Assembly: GCF_000283155.1 (NCBI RefSeq) | Contig: NW_004454262.1 | Span: 3,565,913 to 3,629,912, forward strand | DNA length: 64,000 nucleotides | From: Ceratotherium simum simum | Lineage: Eukaryota; Chordata; Mammalia; Perissodactyla; Rhinocerotidae | Direction of reading: 5' to 3' | Part shown: piece by piece, positions 57,374 through 64,000 of the stretch | Position numbering within the stretch: the stretch's first letter is position 1 | Layout: each line of letters opens with the position of its first letter | Translations under genes and position numbers: made by a program | The notes under the pieces: generated by a model | What the model was told of the DNA's origin: nothing | The model's database searches: none | Seen by the model: the letters and a program-made list of their open reading frames with translations, nothing else

Positions 57374-58655
57374 CAGACTCTGGTGCTCTGCTTAGAGGGC
57401 AATGTGGTTCCCAAAGCTTTTGTACTGGAGGCTGAGATACATTCAAGTGCACAACACAGAGTGTTACAGGGAGAACAGCTGTGACAACATGGACAATCGG
57501 AGACCAAAAGGACAGAACAGATGTAGACTAAACCAAGGAAGCAACTTGAAGACGTTTTCCTTTGGACGATTCGAAAAAGCACACTACCAACCAAACCCAC
57601 GCCCGCAATATCTGTGCCTTCGATGAGTATTGAAGCAGGACAATTGCTAATAATAACTCCCTGATTACTGCACAGCCATAAATGCAAGGCAGCCTGAGGA
57701 ATCTGTGTGGGCATAGCCACGTTCTTTTCTGGTCATAAAATCCAGTTGGTGTGCAATTACTCCAATGTGACACCTTATATAAGCTAGAAATCATGTCCTC
57801 ACTTTAAACATTGTAAATCAATAAAATTACATTGTAGCCATTGACAACACATACAATTTTGCCTGTTTGATGCCCCATTACTGCAAGAGCACTCGCCTTG
57901 GTTTGGAAAGCACTCCTTCTCCTCCTTCAGTGAGCATTACAGGGGAGTGTCCCCCTCCTCAGTCGTCTTGCATCTAGGACATATTTATAGACAGCAGAAT
58001 AATGTTACACAAATTGCTCTCACAAATAGTCCTTGCTACTTTGCTGTATTGGTGACCACTCGTAGGCCAGATAGTGAAATTTGCAAGAGTGATATTTTTT
58101 TCACCATTGTATTTTCTTGCCATTTTTACACTTAAAGGTGGCAGAGTTGAGGACTGCATTCCTGAATTAAATTTGTGATGTTAAACAAAATAATGTGCAA
58201 AATATAACTTGTTAAAACTTCGCTCTTATGATATATATATAAAATTCCTACAAGAATCAAATTAAGAAGATTGTCTTCCTTGGGATATTAGGAAGTATAA
58301 CACTCTATTGTCCCCTCTGGGTTCCAACCTACAGAGAACATACACACATTCAAGAATCACTTGCCCAATGCGGATCAATGTGCCAGTTTTACTCATGTCC
58401 CCAGTCCCCCAAAGGCTTCTGATTGAAGGATGCAGCATAGGACAGAGTCTGAGACAAAAAGACTTCCATTCCTTCTGTCCCAGTTAAAAACAGGTCCGTG
58501 GGCCCTGAAGACATGACTTAGCCATCCACATGGAAGTGAAAAGCTGAAAGAAAAAAAGAGCGGGCATCTCACTTGGTCTCCAGTAGGCTCTGATAAGATC
58601 GTTTACCTCTTGGAGACTGGTGGTGCCCCACTAAAGAGGCTGACACTAAAGGGAA
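57374..58655. other. Unannotated intronic sequence
   Basis: No named repeat or exon was recognised. The 167-codon minus-strand frame 57217-57720 runs out of the MER5A copy and is not treated as a gene. Confidence 0.5.
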
Positions 58656-58679
58656 TGAGGCTAGGGGTGGGGCCTACCA

Positions 58680-59050
58680 TTTGTTGATGAATGTGACAGT
58701 CAGCATAGGCTAGGTTAGGCTGCAGTGACAAACAACTTCAAAATCTCAGGGACTTAAAACAACATTTTTTTCTTGCTCATGCTGTGTCAAATATGGGCTG
58801 GCAGGGGGCCTCTGCTCTGTGTAGTCACTCAGAGATCCTGCTGACAGAGGCTCCTTCTCAGCACATGCTTCCATGACCACTGCAGCTGAAGGTCTCACAG
58901 CCTCAACTGAATGCTCTGGCTGGGGAGTAACACACATCACTTCTCCCTACAGTCCACTGGCTAGAACTTGTCAAATGGCTCTTCCTAACTTCAAAGGGAC
59001 AGAGAAGTACAATCCTCCCATGAACCAGAAAACTGTAAACACTGGAATAT
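58680..59050 (+). repeat. Interspersed repeat, family not assigned
   Basis: TAGGTTAGGCTGCAGTGACAAAC, AAAATCTCAGGGACTTAAAACAAC and GGGAGTAACACACATCACTTC, then GTCCACTGGCTAGAACTTGTC recall a common old mammalian repeat. I recognise the pattern but not the name. Confidence 0.55.
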
Positions 59051-59589
59051 ATACCACAATGGGGAGGAGTATTTTAAAATCACCATTCATTTTACTTTAT
59101 CTTTAGATATCTCTTGGCTTGACCACTCACATTTTAATTCCCATTTTATTCTGCTCCCTCTAATGTCTTATTTTCATAGTCTTAGCAAGCATTGGAAAGG
59201 CACTTCTATTAAAATGTATGCAGGGGGACCAACTTCTCTCTCCCACATCTTCCTCTGTTCCCTCTCTCCATACTTTAGTGTATATATCCAAGAAACCAAG
59301 AGGCTGTGCCATAGAAAACTATGACTTTTAACACTCAGGCCACACATTTGTAAGTCTGTCCCAATAAATGCTCATGATACTTACCAATCAAATTAGCTAT
59401 TCCTCCTCCCATGGGGACAAGTAAGGAAGCAGAGATCATTCCAACACTCTTGGGTCTTTGGGTAGGAATGGAAGTGCCCTTTTCCATGAAAACATGTGGA
59501 TGAAATTTAAGGATATCATCTAATAATTTCATAGCCTTAGATTAGAGAAGACTTTATAATTGTGACATAAAACCTAGATGTCATAAAGC
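59051..59589. other. Unannotated intronic sequence
   Basis: Nothing recognisable. Confidence 0.45.
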
Positions 59590-60250
59590 AAGATTTTTAA
59601 CTCCCAGAAAGCAAAAGAAGCCTTAAATAATATAAAAGAAAAATAATATATTGAAAGAAAATATTTACTACACATATAACAAAAATGTAGTATTCATAAT
59701 ATATAAAGAGTGCCTACAAATCAATAATAAAAGACTAAGAACAAATATATATGAGCAATAAGCTTATAAAAATATGATTAGTCTTACAGATACTGTAACA
59801 AAGTCCCAATAACTTTGCCTATAAAATTAGAAAAATTTAAAAGATTGGTAATATCAAGTAGTGGCCAGAAGATGGAGAACTGGTTGACGTACAAACTAGA
59901 ACAATGATTTTGAAGAGCAATTTGCCAGTAGTAGTCAAACTTTAAACTTGTATGCTTTATGACCAAGGGACCTCCACTTCTAGGAATCTGTCCTACAGAA
60001 TGACTTACACAAATACATCAAGGGCTATAAGCATGACACTTCTTACAGTATTGTTTGGTAATATCAAAAATTGGAAAAAGTATAAAAATTTATCAATGGA
60101 GAGATTACTATATCCATGCAATAGAAGATTGTGCAACCATAAAAAGAATCTGATAAGAGCTATAAGTACAGACCTGGAACACGGCCTGCATTGCTAGGTA
60201 AAATGTAAGTTACAGAATAAAATATACAGTATGGTCAGTGATGTGCTGGG
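59590..60250 (+). repeat. Ancient L1 ORF2 3' end
   Basis: TATATAAAGAGTGCCTACAAATC, then GAAGAGCAATTTGCCAG, GGGACCTCCACTTCTAGG, TATTGTTTGGTAATATCAAAAATTGG and ATGCAATAGAAGATTGTGCAACC follow the old L1 ORF2 3' order on the plus strand. Confidence 0.75.
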
Positions 60251-60604
60251 AAACCAGCTCTCACTTAAAAAGGAAGCTTTGATTAGTGTTTGCTGATTTC
60301 CATGAGGTAAATACTCTCACCATGGCCGCATTCAAGCTACCAACAGTTTAATAATCAGCGTGCAAAATTCTGCAGGCCATTAGATGGGACTATTTTCATT
60401 TTTTACGAAGTGCATATGTGTGTATGAGTATGTAAGTATGTGAGCAAGTATTTGTGTGTGAGCATGGAAGCACAGAAAAAATATCAGAAAGGGTAAACAG
60501 AAACTAGAGCACAACCACAGTGGGCCAAGAGGCAAAACCCCATTTCATACTTTTCATACCTTGGTGTTGTCTGAATTTGTTCCATTGAACATGCATTGCT
60601 TAAG
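60251..60604. other. Unannotated sequence with a GT-rich patch
   Basis: A GTGTGTATGAGTATGTAAG-type patch lies at about 60417-60465. Nothing else was recognised. Confidence 0.5.
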
Positions 60605-60800
60605 TTTTCTTTAATCAAGATTTAAGTATTTTATTACAAAAGTAATACATTATTACTGTAGAAAAATTTCAAAATATAAAAGAAGATAAAGGAGAAAATA
60701 CAAATTATCCATAATTCTTCTACTTCAGTATAACTACTTTTAATATTTTGATGTATTTTCTTCCAGTTGTTTTTCCTAGGAAAACATAGCTTTGAGTTTT
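60605..60800. repeat. Old interspersed repeat, left of the ERE, family not assigned
   Basis: ACAAAAGTAATACATTATTACTG, GAAAAATTTCAAAATATAAAAG and a CTTCTACTTCAGTATAACTAC block recall a common old repeat, perhaps an L1M 3' region. It continues beyond an inserted ERE. Confidence 0.5.
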
Positions 60801-60996
60801 GTTTTGTTTTTAGCTGAGGAAGACTGGCCCTGCTCTAACATCTGTTGCCAATCTTCCTCTTTTTTTCTTTTTATGTGAGCCACACAACAGCATGGCCACT
60901 GACAGACGAGTGGTGTAGGTCTGTGCCTGGGAACCAAACCCAGGCCTCTGACGAGAAATGTGCCGAACTTAACCACTAGGCTGCTGGGGCTGGCCC
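60801..60996 (-). mobile_element. ERE SINE (older subtype), antisense
   Basis: On the minus strand: GGGCCAGCCCCAGCAGCC, GGTTAAGTTCGGCACA, box-B-like GGTTCCCAGGCAC, then GAAGATTGGCAACAG and GCCAGTCTTCCTCAGC. The duplications AGCTTTGAGTTTT (60788-60800) and AGCTTTGGGTTTT (60997-61009) differ at one base. Confidence 0.94.
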
Positions 60997-61009
60997 AGCT
61001 TTGGGTTTT

Positions 61010-61140
61010 TTTCAAACCAAGTTTACACTTTACAAGTAATTTGTTATCTGTACATAAATTTTGACTCCATTTCTGATTATTTCCTTAGGAAATAAAGTTG
61101 TTTATTAACTTAGAAGTGGCATTAAATATTGATTAAAAGT
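61010..61140. repeat. Old interspersed repeat, right of the ERE
   Basis: CAAGTTTACACTTTACAAG, TTTCCTTAGGAAATAAAGTTG and TTAGAAGTGGCATTAAATATTG probably continue the repeat left of the ERE. Confidence 0.4.
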
Positions 61141-64000
61141 GAGATTACAAAAGATATCTTAAAGAGAGGATAACTAGATTTTATTAAATGAATTCAGGCT
61201 AATACTATGTAACCAAATTATATTTCTTAAATTTACAAAAAACATACAGGTAGATTTTTATGGCAGTAGAGATAAAGAAATGCTATTAATATATTTATGT
61301 ATTTTACTACATATGCATTGTTTTACACGAAGAAAACTGTTGGCCCTGTAATGCTCGCAGCAGAAACAAAGACAGTGGAAGTTGACTGGGTTAATTCCAG
61401 ATAAAAGAGTTTAAGCGGAAGGAGAAGGGTTTCACAGACTTGTCAGGAAGCAAAGAGGTCTTAGCGGGTAAGCAGGACCATTGATAAACGGGAAAGATGA
61501 TGAAACTGGTGGTGACTAAAATGGTAGAGCTACCGATGGCTTTTATATACATATAACTATCAAACTTTAACAGGAAACATAAAGCAAGCCAGCACAGACA
61601 TTCAAGAAGTAATGAAAATCTTGTCAATACGGCTGCTGATAAAAAGCAAGTGAGAGAATTCAGTAGAACCCACTTAAGCCCAGGATTCCAGACGCCTATG
61701 TTCTCCAGGGATTTGAAGTCATCGCCTCGAGCTCTGTCCCTAATCCCATACCTCACCAAGTCAAGCCCCAATCAAACTTCCAGTTGCACAGTCTAATTTC
61801 CAAATGCATTCTTCACCTAACCTTCACCCGTCGCTCAAAAACTGGAAATGCACATTTTTAGACATGTCTTCCATCAAGTACTATATTCAGAGGTTTCTCA
61901 AGACCAGAGTCTGGGACATTATCTGTATTTCAAGCCAATTGTTTTACTTGGGACTACCAACCCACCTGCTGATGGTTCTTCACCCAACACACCCCTACTC
62001 CCTAAGTTATTTCAGTAATTGATAGAGCTCAACTATCCATTGAACTAATTAGGATTACTTGGGATCGCTATTGTACCTTTCTTTTCTTTTTGCAATTATG
62101 GAGAATGTCTACAGCGAGTGAGTAACGCAAAAAAATAGTCTTTCCTTTTCTTCTTTAAGCGAATGCAATTAGCTGATGCATCCATATAGGGGCTCAGCTA
62201 TACTTCACAAAATTAAATATGGAGACATCAGAGGACATAGATGACAAAAAAATGTCAGATTTCAATGGAAATTAACTAATAAAGTTTCTCAACTATCGAT
62301 TCTTCTTTTAATAAATTGTAGAGAACAAAGTGTGCCCCTGTATCAAGGAAATTAAATGTGACACCAGCATTCTGTACAATACGAGAGTAACCTCTTGTAT
62401 CTGCCATTCCCAAACAGAACTTTTGACCAAAGTACAATAGCAAGGGAAACGTTGAGAAAATCAGATGGAGAGTAATGGAATCGCGGAACCAATAAACTGC
62501 AAATCAGTAGAGAAAGGGACACCCCAGAGGCCCTAATGTGGACTTGAGTTAATATTGTGATACAATTGTCCAACAAAAGTTATGTGAACTCAAACTCGCT
62601 TTAATCTATGCCCTTAATCCTTGTATTTATGTATTACCTCGTCCCAAGGAACTAAGAGCATTTTATAAGCAGCTTTGCCTTCCACCTTTATTAAGCACCC
62701 ACAATTCCCCTCTGACGTCTCTGTGGTGACATATTACTATTATCTGTCAACAAAAGGAGAGACTGGGGTAAGAGGAAGCTTTCTCAGTTGCCCAAGACAA
62801 ATCAAGAAGGTGCAACTAAGGTCAGCCCAACCAGTGTTACATTCATGGGGCACACTCTACGCCAGTCGAGATTTAAAGAGAGGACTGAAAGAGTTAATTA
62901 AGGTAACAGGAGAAACTAAAGCGAGTATAGATAATAAGGCAAGATTTTTAGGAGTCTGGCAGCATTACTAAAGAGGTTTCTGAAGGAATCTACAAGAAAG
63001 AATGAACACTGCACTTAATTCCAAGGTTATAAAAAAGTCAAGCCATATTGAAAAATGGGAAGACACTTCTCCAAGATTCAAATTGCCTTAAGGCTATATT
63101 TTAGAGATGTGATTTTTTTGTGTGGGACCTTTGCTATTGGTTATCTTCTTTTAAACTAACTTAAACCTTTTGGGATTCAAATGCATTTACTCTGGGCAAA
63201 ATAAAGCTACCATTTTCTGTGGAAACTAGAGCCCTTCAAATGCTCATAAGAGGTTTCAAATTCCTTAGAAATTGCTTAATTTTCCCCTGAAACAAATGCA
63301 AATTTTGCAGTGTCTAGAGGGACTAGATGACCTAAAAGATGGAAAAGTACAGTATAAGAAAGAAGTGGATGTGGCAAAAAAATATGAACTGTACTTACAT
63401 CTCAGAGGGACAGAGGAAGTCTTGCAGATAGTACTTCCAAGTGGAAAGGAACAATTTTACGTTACCACAGAGTTGGTAAGCCACATTCTTCCTTAATCTT
63501 CAAATGCTCTGTTAGCTACAGCTTCTAGTGTCCCAGGTCTGTGGACAACACACATCCGTTCAACTGGTCCCTTCAGTAGATTACCCAGGATACAGAAAGG
63601 TTCCAACAAAGGCCCTGTCTCATAAACTGACTATATATTTGAATTATGGGAGATTTATGGGAAACTGCTTATTGCACATTTCCTCTTTGTCTAATCTAAT
63701 TTGGGGTGATAAATGGTGAGGGGATATTTTACTTACTCTTGGCCCTCAGAAAACTAGAAAGATATCCTAACCGCTACTGATGGTACTTCTAAACAATCAG
63801 GGTGATGGGGAAAAGGATCTCTCCAGAGAACACAATAGATCAAAATCTTTCCCCAGAACTAGACCAGTTTTTGAGAAAAATCAATAAACATGACTTGCTG
63901 GCTGGTGGTACTGAAGGAAGTAAATTATATTAAAAATTTAAAAGTTAATACCTTAGAGACAGGCACCTCCACACCCTAAGGATTCCTGGTATAAGGGGGA
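61141..64000. other. Unannotated intronic sequence with an exon-like block
   Basis: No named repeat was recognised with confidence, apart from a possible MIR-like patch near 62670-62700. A minus-strand frame of 126 codons (61391-61771) has no family I recognise. 63311-63475 is an open 55-codon block on the plus strand bounded by an AG and a GTAAG. Confidence 0.5.

Larger units (their letters stand above)
19100..64000 (-). other. POU6F2: POU6F2 intron upstream of the exon (partial)
   Basis: This stretch lies 5' of the exon in the direction of transcription. POU6F2 is known to have very long 5' introns, so 45 kb without another exon is expected. Ancient repeats dominate to about 29.8 kb, then ERE SINEs and L1 become dense. 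I could not find the short upstream exon that should carry the start codon. An alternative first exon or promoter in this stretch cannot be excluded. Confidence 0.78.

Noticed and set aside
57217..57720. 167-codon minus-strand open frame
   Set aside because: It starts in unique sequence and runs into a MER5A copy; the product shows no family I recognise and there is no splice context.
61391..61771. 126-codon hydrophobic minus-strand frame
   Set aside because: No recognisable domain, ordered membrane pattern or splice sites. A frame this length is plausible by chance in 64 kb.
1..64000. CRISPR arrays, phage or bacterial operons
   Set aside because: No regularly spaced repeats, ribosome-binding sites or dense coding were seen; SINEs, L1 and splice sites show mammalian nuclear DNA.

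Overview
The window is nuclear DNA from a mammal, most likely a perissodactyl (equid or rhinocerotid). It is AT-rich and almost entirely non-coding. It carries several copies of the tRNA-derived ERE family of SINEs, typical of horses and their relatives, some with perfect target-site duplications. It also carries eutherian repeats (L1, L2, MIR, MER5A, MER20, MLT1). There are no bacterial-type genes, operons, rRNAs or CRISPR arrays, and the short open reading frames scattered through it look like chance or decayed repeats.

The one convincing coding feature is a 172-bp internal exon on the minus strand (18928-19099). It has a canonical acceptor and donor, and its conceptual translation matches my memory of the N-terminal part of POU6F2 (POU class 6 homeobox 2, a neural/retinal transcription factor). 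The whole window therefore appears to lie inside POU6F2, transcribed right to left: about 45 kb of the upstream intron (19100-64000), the exon, and about 19 kb of the downstream intron (1-18927). No POU or homeodomain exon is present.

Layout. 1-29.8 kb holds only ancient repeats (an MLT1 LTR, MIR and L2 copies, short microsatellites) and long unique stretches; 7.3-22.8 kb, which brackets the exon, is especially repeat-poor and may hold conserved regulatory elements. From 29.8 kb the character changes. ERE SINEs begin, and 34.9-44.8 kb is nearly continuous old antisense L1 sequence interrupted by a younger L1, EREs and a 1.4-kb decayed hAT transposon. 46-51.1 kb holds old L1/HAL1-like, L2, MIR and MER5A pieces, one of which is split by a young ERE. 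52.8-56.2 kb is a four-layer nest (antisense L1, then MER20, a sense L1 and an ERE). 56.4-61.1 kb has further EREs, a MER5A, an unassigned repeat and old L1; 61.1-64 kb is mostly unrecognised.

I found no new biological system. The items most worth a check are the exon and its flanking purine tract, the repeat-poor block with candidate regulatory motifs, the nested L1 inverted pair, the hAT fossil, and an exon-like 55-codon block near the right end. Repeat boundaries are by eye and are approximate unless a target-site duplication is given.
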